64,000 nucleotides of DNA from CAVZBT01 sp963773605. GTDB taxonomy: Bacteria > Acidobacteriota > UBA6911. A model generated the notes under the pieces. The model made no database searches, was not told the DNA's origin, and saw only the letters and a program-made list of their open reading frames with translations. The stretch lies in assembly GCA_963773605.1 (NCBI GenBank), contig CAVZBT010000008.1, positions 124,001 to 188,000 of the forward strand, in the 5' to 3' direction. Numbering within the stretch: the first letter of the stretch is position 1; every line of letters starts with the position of its first letter. A program made the translations under genes and the position numbers. This document shows, in pieces, positions 43,722 through 52,967 of this stretch.

Positions 43722-43860
43722 ATGAATCCTCCTGTATGCCGTACACTTTTAGCACAAAGATCCGGGGGGCAGGGCTTGATAATTCAGTTTCGGAGCCGCT
43801 CGCGCGGATGCAGAACCCGGCGACCTCGAAAACCGAGCAATCAGAGGCTGACCTCGGCAG

Positions 43861-43866
43861 TATAAT
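43861..43866 (+). promoter_or_regulatory. candidate -10 box (TATAAT)
   Basis: A consensus -10 sequence 17 bp before the ATG of the secreted glyoxalase-like gene at 43884. No good -35 hexamer is seen. Confidence 0.35.
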
Positions 43867-43883
43867 CAGCGGCGGTGATACCG

Positions 43884-44792
43884 ATGCGCAAGTGCCGCCT
43901 GGTTCCGCTCCTGCTCGCGCTTTCCCTGGTCGCCGCCGCGCACTTCGGCGCGTCCGGGCAACCTGGCGTCCGAAGAAGGCAGGCCGTGCGCCAGATCGAT
44001 CGCATCCTCGTGGAATCGACGGATCCCAGGGAGCTCTACGACCTTTTCACCGGCCTGCTCCAACTCCCGGTTTCCTGGCCCCTGGCCGATAACGGAGGGT
44101 TTACCAGCGGTGCGTTCGGGACCGGGAACCTGAACATCGAGGTGTTTCGCTCCGCCCCGAAGACTCCGTCGAGGCGCGCGAGTCCCCGCGCGCAGTTTGC
44201 GGGGCTGGCATTCGAGCCGTACGCTCCGCTGCCGGAGGTCCTGCCCGAACTGGAGACGCGGGGAGTATCCCACAGCCAGCCGGAACCCTACGTCTCGACG
44301 CTGCCGGACCGATCCCAGGGCGTCGTTTGGACCACCGTCGTTCTGGACGGCCTGGCCGCACCCGGGATGCGCGTTTTCCTCTTCCAGTACAGCCCGGCAT
44401 TCTTGAACGTGCACGTCCGGCGGAACCAGCTGGCGGGCCAACTCGCCCTCAGAAAGGGGGGGCCACTCGGTATCGTCTCCGTTTTGGAGGTCGTGGTCGG
44501 CACGCGGGACCTGAAAAACGACGCCGCACGGTGGCAGAGGCTGCTCCCCGCCGCCGTCGCTCCCGGTCTGTGGAAGGCAGGCAGCGGACCCGCACTCCGC
44601 TTGACCGCCGACAGCGAAACCCGCATCCGGCGCGTCGTATTCGAGGTGAGGTCCCTCGAACGGGCGCGGGCCTATCTCGCGGCGAACAAGCTGCTCGGCC
44701 CTGCGGCCGGCGGCCAGATCAGCATCGAGCCCGCACGGGTTCAAGGCCTGAGCCTTCGTCTCGCGGCCACACCCGAACCCCGGCAACGCTGA
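43884..44792 (+). CDS. secreted glyoxalase/bleomycin-resistance-like (VOC) protein
   Basis: A 302-residue exported protein with signal peptide (LVPLLLALSLVAAAHFGASG). The mature part begins QIDRILVESTDPRELYDLFTGLLQLP and has later LEVVVGTRDLKNDAARWQRLLP, the paired beta-alpha-beta units of the vicinal oxygen chelate fold. The His/Glu metal ligands of true glyoxalases are not obvious, so an enzyme role is uncertain. A GTG at 43875 is an alternative start; the ATG at 43884 gives the cleaner signal peptide. The heparinase-like gene follows 94 bp later. Confidence 0.7.
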   Translation: MRKCRLVPLLLALSLVAAAHFGASGQPGVRRRQAVRQIDRILVESTDPRELYDLFTGLLQLPVSWPLADNGGFTSGAFGTGNLNIEVFRSAPKTPSRRASPRAQFAGLAFEPYAPLPEVLPELETRGVSHSQPEPYVSTLPDRSQGVVWTTVVLDGLAAPGMRVFLFQYSPAFLNVHVRRNQLAGQLALRKGGPLGIVSVLEVVVGTRDLKNDAARWQRLLPAAVAPGLWKAGSGPALRLTADSETRIRRVVFEVRSLERARAYLAANKLLGPAAGGQISIEPARVQGLSLRLAATPEPRQR

Positions 44793-44886
44793 CGCGGCGG
44801 GTCCGCGGGTAGCCGCGTTCGCCGGTATTGCAGGTACGGCAGATCGTCCCGCGGCACATCTGCGGGGTCAAATGCGGAGAATGTAG

Positions 44887-46827
44887 ATGAGCGTACGATC
44901 GGGCTTCGTGGTCCTTGTCGTCGTAGCCTCGCTGACTATTTTCCAGGGTGCCCTGCAGGCGGCCCTTCCCCAAATCCACCCGGAACACCCGCGCCTGTTC
45001 TTTCGGACACAAGCCTGGGGCGAGCGGGGTCTCACGCTGGACATGATAAGGCAACACGCGAGTGCACCCGGCGCCCGGCGCATTCTCGAAGAGCTGGCTC
45101 CTTCCCCGCCGAACCTGGCGCTCCGCAGCCTGTTGCTCGGCGACGACTCCGCCGCCCGCCGCGCCATTGACGGGCTCCAGGAACCGCTGCGCTGGAAGGA
45201 TATCACCACCGACGAAGGGATCGACTTGGGCTGGCGGGCCATGGCATACGACTGGCTGCACGGCGACCCGTATTTCACGCAGGGGAGAAAAGTCCGGGCG
45301 GCACAGAACATCGTTGACGCGGCTGAAAGGCTGCGCGGGGAGCTGGACCACGGCGGCGCCCATATCTTTCACACGCGCATGTACGGCTGGGCCATGGGAA
45401 TCACGCTCGCCGGCCTGGCTCTGTACGGCGACCATCCCCAGGCGGAACAACTGGCGCTTTACGGCGGCGAATATTTCACCTCCAAGCTCTTTCCCGCGCG
45501 CAGACTGCAGGACGGCACCGTTCACAACGGCTTCGGGTATGGCAGAAAGTACACAATGTGGGCCACCGCGCATTTCATTTCGTGCTGGCTGTCTGCGACC
45601 GGCCGGGACCTCTGGCAGGACATCGCCGAGAACCAGGCGGATTGGGCGCGTCGAGAGACACTGTTCCTCTACTATGGCCGGTACCCGGACAGGACTTACC
45701 TGAGGTTCGGCGACAGCTACAGCATCACGTCGGACAACTACACCTTCAGAGCAATTGCCGAGCGCACCTGGGGCTATGGCGACCCCGTTGGCGCGGAAAT
45801 CCTGCACAGGCTCGCCCGTGAGAACGACGGCAACGTGGTCGAAGGGCCGTCCGGCTACGTTTACCTTCTTTTCTACGACCCGCAGCAAAAGGGAACTTCC
45901 CTCGACACGCTCCCCACCAAGGCGTTGTTCAGCCGGTCAGGCACCGGTATGGTCGTCTGGAAAAGTGGCTGGAAGCACGAGGACACAACCATATTCTTCA
46001 AGTGTGGGAACTACTTCGATGACCACGGGCACTTCGACCAGGGGCACCTCGACGTGTTCCGCCGCACGATGCTGCTGCTCGACAGTGGGGCCTATCTCAC
46101 TTTTGACGGGCCGTTTCGCACCGAGTACTGGCACAGGACCGTGGCCCACAACACCGTCCTGATCGTCGACCCCGCGATTCCGGGGGACGAGGGAGGGCAG
46201 CGGGTCTTTCACAGTCAAACCGACGGGTCGATGCCGGAGTATCTGGCCAACCGGCCCTCCGAGACCGGAGACATCCTCGATTATCGCGAGGAAGCCTGGC
46301 TGACCTATGTGGCAGGCGACTTCACGGCCGCCTATCCGGCAGACCGTGTCGAGAGGGTGATCCGCGAACTGGCGTTCGTGGACAATCGGTACCTTGTAGT
46401 CCTGGATCGTGTCATGACACGCCGCCCCGGACTGCGGCCAACCGTGCTCTGGCACACCCCCGTCGTCCCACGCATGGAAGCCGGCAGATCCCGATTCGTC
46501 GCGGGGAGAAACGGCTCCAGGGTGGTCCTCACGGCGCTGTTGCCCGCGCAGGCGCGGATGGAGTGGGTTGAGGGATTCGTCGCGGGGGGAAGAACGATAA
46601 AAGCGGAAGGCAGGCTGAGGCCCGAGATCGACATGGGCGCCGGAAGAGTAGAGGTGACCAGGCGAGACGCCGCAACGCGCAACCATATGTTCCTGCACGT
46701 CCTGGATATCGCGGATGATTCCGATGCGCCCGGGCGAGTGCGCGCGTCCGCCGACTCGAAGCGCATTCGCGTAACGGTCGGAAGCCGGGAGCTCACCTTC
46801 AGTGCCGCAACCCCAGGCCTCCGATAG
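44887..46827 (+). CDS. exported heparinase II/III-like polysaccharide lyase
   Basis: A 646-residue exported protein. After a signal peptide (FVVLVVVASLTIFQGALQA) it shows an (alpha/alpha)-toroid region (RWKDITTDEGIDLGWRAMAY, IFHTRMYGWAMGI) and then the hallmark of heparinase II/III C-terminal domains, NYFDDHGHFDQGHLDVF near residue 370, followed by LLLDSGAYLTF and HRTVAHNTVLI. The conserved His in DDHGHFDQGH and RTVAHN, and Tyr in the toroid, are the likely catalytic residues. Members degrade uronate-containing glycans by beta-elimination. A GGAGA site precedes the ATG. The substrate (heparin-like, alginate, other) cannot be told. Confidence 0.88.
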   Translation: MSVRSGFVVLVVVASLTIFQGALQAALPQIHPEHPRLFFRTQAWGERGLTLDMIRQHASAPGARRILEELAPSPPNLALRSLLLGDDSAARRAIDGLQEPLRWKDITTDEGIDLGWRAMAYDWLHGDPYFTQGRKVRAAQNIVDAAERLRGELDHGGAHIFHTRMYGWAMGITLAGLALYGDHPQAEQLALYGGEYFTSKLFPARRLQDGTVHNGFGYGRKYTMWATAHFISCWLSATGRDLWQDIAENQADWARRETLFLYYGRYPDRTYLRFGDSYSITSDNYTFRAIAERTWGYGDPVGAEILHRLARENDGNVVEGPSGYVYLLFYDPQQKGTSLDTLPTKALFSRSGTGMVVWKSGWKHEDTTIFFKCGNYFDDHGHFDQGHLDVFRRTMLLLDSGAYLTFDGPFRTEYWHRTVAHNTVLIVDPAIPGDEGGQRVFHSQTDGSMPEYLANRPSETGDILDYREEAWLTYVAGDFTAAYPADRVERVIRELAFVDNRYLVVLDRVMTRRPGLRPTVLWHTPVVPRMEAGRSRFVAGRNGSRVVLTALLPAQARMEWVEGFVAGGRTIKAEGRLRPEIDMGAGRVEVTRRDAATRNHMFLHVLDIADDSDAPGRVRASADSKRIRVTVGSRELTFSAATPGLR

Positions 46828-46948
46828 GCAAGCGGGGTCGGCCGGCCCCACCCACTCTCCCACCTCATATTACTTTTGCCTGCGGAACCGGGCTGCGGTA
46901 GCATTGGCGGCTCGCGCCATCTGTTTTCGCTTGGAAAGGAACATCCCG

Positions 46949-49393
46949 ATGATCGTGCCCAGAGGCTCGCTCAGGTTCGCCGCCATACTCTTCGTTTGTA
47001 TTTCGCTCAACGCAGCCGTTACCGCCCAGACCAAACGCAAAGTCGCACCGGCACCGGCGGTCGCCGGCCCGACGACGATCAAGGTGGACGGCAACGTCAT
47101 CAAGTCCTACATAGAGTTCATGGCGGCCCCCGACAAGGAAGGGCGCAAGTCGCTCACCCCGGGTTTTGAGAGAACGGCGGAGTGGGCCGCCGCCAAATTC
47201 AAGGAGTGGGGGCTCAAACCTGCGGGCGACAATGGCACGTACCTCCAAGACGTGCCGATTACGGGCCGGCGCACCACCTTTGCCTGGACGACCGGCATTC
47301 CTGTCCTGACGGTGGACGGGCGCATTTTTTACATGAAAGACAACGACTTCGTGCTGGACTCGGAGTCCACCCCCGGAACGCAGGCGAGCAACGAAGTGGT
47401 ATTTGCCGGGTACGGCATCTCGGCCCCCGGCAAGGGCCTGGACGAATATGCGGCCGTAGACGTAAAGGACAAGATCGTCCTGGCGTTCAAGGGCTCGCCG
47501 AAGGATGCGCCCGCCGCCCGGGGCATGTTCGGCATCAACCCGCCGGAGCCGAAGAACCCCGAGCCGTGGACAGAAGAGTCCACGGACCGGGCGAAGATCA
47601 AGACCGCCTACGAGAAGGGGGCGGCGGCGATCCTCCTGTTCAGCCCGGACAAACTGGCCCTCTCCAGTCCATTTGGAGGTCAGCAGCAACCGACCATGGC
47701 GCAGATGTTCGGCATGGGGCGCGAGATCGAAGGGTCGCCCTACACGAGGCCGTTCCTTGTGGTCACGGATGTCAACGAGCGCGTGTTCCGCCAGGTGATG
47801 TGGCGCGATCCCCAGGAATCGGCGCGCGGCTTCGTGGGCCGCATCGACCAGATCCGGCGCGACATCCGGGATAAGAAAGCCCGCTCGCAGGCTGCCGGCG
47901 TGGGAGCGCAGCTCAAGGGCTACACCACGACGCAGTACTACGGCGAAAAATTCAAGAACAACACCTCGCACAACGTTATCGGCAAGATCGAGGGGGCCGA
48001 CCCGAGCCTGGCCGGACAGTACATCCTCATCGGCGGACACCTCGATCACGTGGGGACGACCAACGGCGTGATCTACAACGGGGCCGACGACGACGCCTCG
48101 GGCGCCGCCACGACGATGGAGATGGGGCGGCTCTTCGCGGCCAACGCCTCCACGATCAAACCGAAGCGGACCGTGATCTTCGCGCTCTGGTGCGGCGAGG
48201 AGATGGGGCTGCTCGGATCCAATTACTATGCGAAATCTCCGAGCGACGGGGTGAAGATCGACAACATCGTTGCCAACTTCAACCTCGACATGGTCGGGCT
48301 CGGCGAGCGCATCGGAGCCCCGGGCGGACTGAACTTCCCGGCGGTGTTCGACGTGATCATGAAACACCAGGACCCGGACGTGGCCAAGGTCGTCGACGCA
48401 TCCACCGGAGGGCCCGGCGGCAGCGATCACTCCGCATTCATCCAGCTGGGGATCGAGTCGCTCGCCCTGATGACGAGCGGAGGCGTCGGCCACCCCGATT
48501 ACCACGACTCCGGCGACAGGACGGAGAAGATCGACCCGGAGATCTTGCGCAAGACCGGTCAGTTCGTGCTGCAGGGGACGATCAATCTGGCAACCGAAAT
48601 GTCCACAACCCTGCCCGTGCCCGACCGGCTGCACCTGTACAACGGGATGCGGCTCACGCCCCTCAATCTTGAGGAGGCGCGGGCAGGCGGCGGCCGGGGG
48701 TTCATGGGCGCGCAGCCGGGGCCCCAGGGACCCAGGTTCAACATCAGCCTCAGCGACTCGGCCGCCTTCGGTGGCAGCCTCACCCTGATCGATATGGCGG
48801 CCAAGATGCTCTCGGTTGGACGGGTGGAGGTTTCGTCTCGCGGCGACGGCCAGTGGTTCTCCTCGAACGGCCTGACCGAGCGCGGACGCGCGGCGGTGAA
48901 GGCGTTCGAAACCAACGGGATGGTGATCCACCTGAACAACCCCTCCGACCGCCTGCTCAGCGACCTGCTCGAGGCTGCCGGGAAACCCTTCATCGTGTCG
49001 AACCTGGGGCGCGGGCTGGAAGCCGCCGCGGCCAGGCGGATCAACGAGAAGAACGTCCTGTTCGCATTGCCCTGGGACGCCGCGGCGCCGGACGCGGTGG
49101 CGGCAACGCTGATTGACTTGAAGAAGCTCATCGGCGACTCGGATAACCTCCTGCTGACGACGCAGCTCCCGGGCCCGTCGGCGCTGTCCGAAATGGGTCT
49201 CCCGGATGGAGCAGCCCGGCCCGGACCCGATGTGGCGAAGCAGAAGCTGTACCTGGCATTGATCAGGGCCGGCTGGACAAAGGACGAGATCTACGCGATG
49301 GTCGGCGTCAGCCCGGCCCGGCCCGGCCCGATGGAGATGCCTCCCGCGGCCCCCCCCCGCCTCGGCGGCAACCTCGCCAAGCTGTCCCAATAG
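46949..49393 (+). CDS. exported M28-family peptidase with PA domain and M19-like C-terminal domain
   Basis: An 814-residue exported peptidase. The start has AAGGA upstream and a signal peptide (LRFAAILFVCISLNAAVTAQ). A protease-associated domain (~145-240) is inserted before the zinc aminopeptidase core, in which every M28 ligand is present: H in GGHLDHVG, bridging D in NGADDDASG, EE in WCGEEMG, D in FNLDMVG and H in GHPDYHDSG. Beyond ~residue 560 the chain continues, and residues ~640-740 look like the second half of an M19 membrane dipeptidase (SNGLTERGRAAVKAFETNGM), but both metal His are Asn (HLNNPSD, IVSNLG). That tail is probably non-catalytic. A terminator-like hairpin follows directly. 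Confidence 0.88.
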   Translation: MIVPRGSLRFAAILFVCISLNAAVTAQTKRKVAPAPAVAGPTTIKVDGNVIKSYIEFMAAPDKEGRKSLTPGFERTAEWAAAKFKEWGLKPAGDNGTYLQDVPITGRRTTFAWTTGIPVLTVDGRIFYMKDNDFVLDSESTPGTQASNEVVFAGYGISAPGKGLDEYAAVDVKDKIVLAFKGSPKDAPAARGMFGINPPEPKNPEPWTEESTDRAKIKTAYEKGAAAILLFSPDKLALSSPFGGQQQPTMAQMFGMGREIEGSPYTRPFLVVTDVNERVFRQVMWRDPQESARGFVGRIDQIRRDIRDKKARSQAAGVGAQLKGYTTTQYYGEKFKNNTSHNVIGKIEGADPSLAGQYILIGGHLDHVGTTNGVIYNGADDDASGAATTMEMGRLFAANASTIKPKRTVIFALWCGEEMGLLGSNYYAKSPSDGVKIDNIVANFNLDMVGLGERIGAPGGLNFPAVFDVIMKHQDPDVAKVVDASTGGPGGSDHSAFIQLGIESLALMTSGGVGHPDYHDSGDRTEKIDPEILRKTGQFVLQGTINLATEMSTTLPVPDRLHLYNGMRLTPLNLEEARAGGGRGFMGAQPGPQGPRFNISLSDSAAFGGSLTLIDMAAKMLSVGRVEVSSRGDGQWFSSNGLTERGRAAVKAFETNGMVIHLNNPSDRLLSDLLEAAGKPFIVSNLGRGLEAAAARRINEKNVLFALPWDAAAPDAVAATLIDLKKLIGDSDNLLLTTQLPGPSALSEMGLPDGAARPGPDVAKQKLYLALIRAGWTKDEIYAMVGVSPARPGPMEMPPAAPPRLGGNLAKLSQ

Positions 49394-49401
49394 AAATTCC
49401 C

Positions 49402-49425
49402 GGTCCGACGGGTCTCCGTCGGACC
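49402..49425 (+). terminator. perfect 10-bp hairpin after the M28 peptidase gene
   Basis: GGTCCGACGG and CCGTCGGACC pair perfectly around a GTCT loop, eight bases after the stop codon. There is no U-run, as often in GC-rich genomes. Confidence 0.6.
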
Positions 49426-49749
49426 GAGGCGGACCCCTGAATCGGCGACCGTTGCGTCGGGTTTCGCCTGTCCACGGGCACTCGCAGGGTTTCTAGTCTC
49501 GTTGCCAACAACCACCCGTCACATCGTCCTACCGGGCGGTCCAGGTCTTGGTTATTGCTTGTGGGCGAGCACGTTGTGCTCGGGTCGAAAATCCAGGACC
49601 TGACCCCGACGTGGCTCGTCAGGGAAATACTTGCCTGCCTGACGGCTACGCGCTATGGTAGTAAGCCTGCCGGCGCTATGAGTCCCTCCTCCCCGACGCG
49701 CCCAAGACCCCGGTGTGCCATTCCGGCAATGGGTTTATGCGGGTAAAAG
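49426..49749. other. 324-bp gap without a recognisable gene
   Basis: Between the hairpin and the histidine kinase. No ORF with a homologue is seen. It contains CAGGACCTGACCCCGAC (49592-49608), similar to GGCCTGACCCCGGAC in the upstream region of the GH140-like gene at 22.7 kb, which may be a shared short repeat. Confidence 0.4.
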
Positions 49750-52113
49750 ATGAATCAGGGGAAAAAACTCGAGCACATGACGCGTGACGAGCTGATCGAG
49801 GAGCTGCGGCGCAGAAGTGAATCTGGTCGTGCGCCAATGGGTCCGTCGATCCACGGTGAAGAACCGCGGGCCCGGACCGAAGCACGTGCGGAGTCCCAAC
49901 AACGCTGGGCGTTCACTCCCGATCGATATGCCGACCTGTACGATTTTGCGCCTCTGGGCTACGCCACCCTGGCCGCGAACGGGACGATCCAGGAGATCAA
50001 TCTCACGGGGGCGCACTCCTTCGGCGCGGAGCGCCGCAGGATACTTGGCACGCCGTTTGACACGTTCCTGGTGCCCGAATCGGTCCAGGCATTCAGAGCG
50101 CACATGCAGACCTGCCGCTCGGGCGAACCGTCGGTCGCCACCTTTGTCAGGATCGCCTCGCAAGACGGCAGGATCCTCCCGATGCAGTTATCCAGCATGC
50201 CGGCGACCAACCCGGATGGGACCGTGTCCTACCGCACCGCCATGACGGACCTGACCGAGCGCGAACGCGCCGAGCAGGAGGTGCGCAAGCTCAATGCGGA
50301 CCTCGAAGAACGGGTGCGTCAGCGGACGCTCGAACTGGAAGCAGCCAACCAGCACCTGCGCGAGGAAGTCAGCCGGCGGGCGAATGCACAGCAGCAGCTC
50401 AAGGACTACGCGAGGGCGCTCGAGAACGCCAATCGCGCCCTCCACATAGCTTACGAGGACGCGCGCGCCGCAGACCGGGCCCGGCTCGACAGCGAACGCG
50501 CCGCGCGGTCCGAAGCGGAGAAGGCGAGCCAGGTCAAAGACGAATTCCTGGCCACCCTGTCGCACGAACTCCGTACTCCCCTGAATGCACTGCTCGGTTG
50601 GGCGCAGCTGATCCGCAGCGGCAGGCTCTCGAAAGAGGAAACCGAGCGCGCCTTGGAAGTCATTGAACGGAATATCCGGCTGCAGAGTCAGCTTGTCAGC
50701 GACTTGCTCGACATGTCCCGCATCATCTCGGGCAAGTTCTCCCTGGACCTGCAATCGGTGGCGCTCCGACCCGTGGTGGAGTCCGTAGTCGATTCGGTAC
50801 GCCTCTCGGCAGACATCGCCGGGGTGAAGATCGAGACGGAGATCGACGATTCGGTCGACCAACTGATCGCAGACCCGAACCGCCTGCAGCAGGTCCTGTG
50901 GAACCTCCTGCAGAATGCCGTCAAGTTTTCGCCCAGGGGCGGAAGGGTTGCGCTCCAGGCGACCCGCAAGAACGGCAATATCGAGCTGAAGGTGATTGAC
51001 AACGGCATCGGCATCAGGCCGGAGTTTCTCCCGTATGTGTTTGACCGGTTCCGGCAGGCGGACGCCTCCAGGACACGCCGCCAGGGCGGCCTGGGCCTGG
51101 GTCTGTCGATCGTCCGGCACCTCGTGGAAGCCCACGGGGGAACCGTCACAGCCGAGAGCGACGGCGAAGGGAGAGGATCGGTCTTTGCGATACTCCTGCC
51201 GGCCGGGTACCCAGACACACAGGTTGGGACAGCCACCAATCCGCCATCGTTGCGGGTTCCCTTCGACCCTGCCGCGGTCCAGGGCATGAAAGTGCTCGTC
51301 GTCGACGACGACCCGGACTCGCGGAGCCTGATCGGCAGGCAGCTGGAAGACCTCGATGCCGTCGTCGTCCTCGCCGGGTCGGCTACCGAGGCCTTGCGCA
51401 AGCTCCGTTCGTTTCGGCCCGACGTCATCGTGTCCGACATCGGAATGCCGGACGAGGACGGCTACGACCTGATCCGGAATGTGCGGAGCATCAAGCAGGT
51501 GAGCGACATCCCGGCGCTCGCGCTGACCGCATTCGCCCGCCCAGAGGACCGGGAGCGAGCGCTGCAGGCGGGTTTCCAGATGCACCTGACCAAACCGGTC
51601 GAGATGGCCAGGCTGTCCGCGGCGATCGCGCGGCTGGTGGCCCACGGCCGGGTCACCGCTCAAGAAACCGCGCCCGCCCCTGAGGAACGTATGCCGCAGC
51701 CCCAGCAGCCGACCCGCACCCTGCGCAAACTGCAGGCCCCTGCCGGATCCCGGGTGCGGATCCTCGTTGTCGACGACAGCGACGATTCGGCCGCATACGT
51801 GGCCGCGGTCCTGGAAATGCAAGGGTATGACGTGATGATCGCGCGCGACGGCTCCTCGGCCGTGGAAATCGCCGCCATGTTCCATCCGCAGGTGGTGTTC
51901 CTGGATATCGGGTTGCCGGACATGGATGGCTTCGAGGTCGCCCGCAGGCTGCGCGGACACAGTGAATTGGAGAACACGGTGGTAGTGGCCGTCACGGGCT
52001 ATGAAATCGACCGCGAGCGTTTGGAAGCATCGCCCTTCGACGGCTTCCTGCAGAAGCCTCTGGAACCGGACGTCCTCACCGCGTTCATCCGTCGAATGAT
52101 GGCCCCGCAATAA
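49750..52113 (+). CDS. hybrid sensor histidine kinase with PAS and two receiver domains
   Basis: A 787-residue cytoplasmic hybrid kinase. Order: a PAS domain (~55-175; YADLYDFAPLGYATLAANG, then the PAC DLTERERAEQ), a coiled coil (~175-260), HisKA with the phosphorylated His in TLSHELRTPLN (~H272), HATPase_c with N box LWNLLQNAVKFSP and G boxes DNGIGI and GLGLGLSIVRHL, then two receivers. REC1 has VIVSDIGMPDEDG (Asp ~563) and REC2 VVFLDIGLPDMDG (Asp ~719), each with Thr or Ser and a Lys (LTKP, LQKP). No transmembrane segment. It has no adjacent response regulator; output by relay is inferred. Confidence 0.92.
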   Translation: MNQGKKLEHMTRDELIEELRRRSESGRAPMGPSIHGEEPRARTEARAESQQRWAFTPDRYADLYDFAPLGYATLAANGTIQEINLTGAHSFGAERRRILGTPFDTFLVPESVQAFRAHMQTCRSGEPSVATFVRIASQDGRILPMQLSSMPATNPDGTVSYRTAMTDLTERERAEQEVRKLNADLEERVRQRTLELEAANQHLREEVSRRANAQQQLKDYARALENANRALHIAYEDARAADRARLDSERAARSEAEKASQVKDEFLATLSHELRTPLNALLGWAQLIRSGRLSKEETERALEVIERNIRLQSQLVSDLLDMSRIISGKFSLDLQSVALRPVVESVVDSVRLSADIAGVKIETEIDDSVDQLIADPNRLQQVLWNLLQNAVKFSPRGGRVALQATRKNGNIELKVIDNGIGIRPEFLPYVFDRFRQADASRTRRQGGLGLGLSIVRHLVEAHGGTVTAESDGEGRGSVFAILLPAGYPDTQVGTATNPPSLRVPFDPAAVQGMKVLVVDDDPDSRSLIGRQLEDLDAVVVLAGSATEALRKLRSFRPDVIVSDIGMPDEDGYDLIRNVRSIKQVSDIPALALTAFARPEDRERALQAGFQMHLTKPVEMARLSAAIARLVAHGRVTAQETAPAPEERMPQPQQPTRTLRKLQAPAGSRVRILVVDDSDDSAAYVAAVLEMQGYDVMIARDGSSAVEIAAMFHPQVVFLDIGLPDMDGFEVARRLRGHSELENTVVVAVTGYEIDRERLEASPFDGFLQKPLEPDVLTAFIRRMMAPQ

Positions 52114-52229
52114 TGTCGACCTTGGCTGGGCCGACGCCGCCCGCGCCCCCACGAGCTCCAGCCAGGGTGCCAGTCCACCGGCTCAGCTTCATCCCCGCGC
52201 CGCGGCTACCCGACGCCCCCAACTTCAGC

Positions 52230-52622
52230 TTACCCGGAGGTAGTGACCTCGAAGCGGGGCAATTGACCGAGCTGCTTCTTGACCTTGCACTGCTCGGCGG
52301 CCCGGATGACGGCGGGTTTGTAGTGCTCCGGAAAATCCGCCGGGAGCAGAATCTCCAGCGCGATGCTCACGGCGAGATTGGTCGCAGGATCGAATGCGAC
52401 CCGCTGCATCAGCCGGATGCCTTCCGTGGGGAGACCACGCTGCCGGCAGAAACCGAGGACGTAGATTCCGGCGCACGTGCCCAGGGAGGCGAGAAACGTA
52501 TCGTAAGGCGTAGGGGCTGAGCCCGCCCCACCCGCCTTGGGTGGCTGGTCTGTCTGGACCGTGAGGCCGCCGAAGTGCGCATCCACCCGGGCTCCGCCGG
52601 GAAAATCAATGACCATGTCCAT
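52230..52622 (-). CDS. OsmC family protein (YhfA-like)
   Basis: A 130-residue peroxidase-like protein. It has the OsmC/Ohr fold blocks: ARVDAHFGGLTVQTDQPP, PYDTFLASLGTCAGIYVLGF with the first reactive Cys, and IRAAEQCKVKKQLG with the second Cys. Members reduce organic hydroperoxides or act as YhfA-type redox proteins, and the two Cys are in the expected positions. Cytoplasmic. It diverges from the small membrane gene at 52693. Confidence 0.9.
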   Translation of the reverse strand: MDMVIDFPGGARVDAHFGGLTVQTDQPPKAGGAGSAPTPYDTFLASLGTCAGIYVLGFCRQRGLPTEGIRLMQRVAFDPATNLAVSIALEILLPADFPEHYKPAVIRAAEQCKVKKQLGQLPRFEVTTSG

Positions 52623-52692
52623 AGGTAGAAGAATCCTTACGGGCAGTATTGTGAGAGGCCGGCCGCGGCCCGTTCCGGGTTACAATGGAGAC

Positions 52693-52935
52693 ATGCTGCG
52701 GCAAGCCAGGAGAATCGTCATAGCCGTTGTCGGGACCACCGTGCTGCTGATCGGTCTCGCACTGCTCGTGCTACCCGGCCCAGCCATCATCGTGATCCCG
52801 GTCGGGCTCGCAATCCTGGCCACGGAGTTCGCGTGGGCACGCCGCTGGCTGCAATTCGTGCGCGAGTCGGCTGAGAAAGGCGCCTCCAGGATCAAGCTCG
52901 GCGCGCTTTTGTTCTCCCGCCGGCGCGAAAAATAG
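52693..52935 (+). CDS. PGPGW-family small transmembrane protein
   Basis: An 80-residue protein with two closely spaced transmembrane helices (IVIAVVGTTVLLIGLALLVL and IIVIPVGLAILATEF) around the family turn, which here reads LPGPAIIVIP instead of LPGPGWL. It ends with a basic tail (FSRRREK). A GGAGAC site precedes the ATG, and TACAATGG is just upstream. Function unknown; it lies divergent to osmC. Confidence 0.8.
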   Translation: MLRQARRIVIAVVGTTVLLIGLALLVLPGPAIIVIPVGLAILATEFAWARRWLQFVRESAEKGASRIKLGALLFSRRREK

Positions 52936-52967
52936 CGGATCGCGGCGTCGGAGATGCTACTTCTGCC

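Noticed and set aside
46865..49390. 841-codon minus-strand ORF opposite the M28 peptidase
   Set aside because: The full-length plus-strand product has complete zinc ligands. The minus-strand product is His/Arg-rich low complexity and shows no conserved blocks.
50188..52152. 654-codon minus-strand ORF opposite the hybrid histidine kinase
   Set aside because: A shadow frame; the plus-strand kinase has all its motifs.
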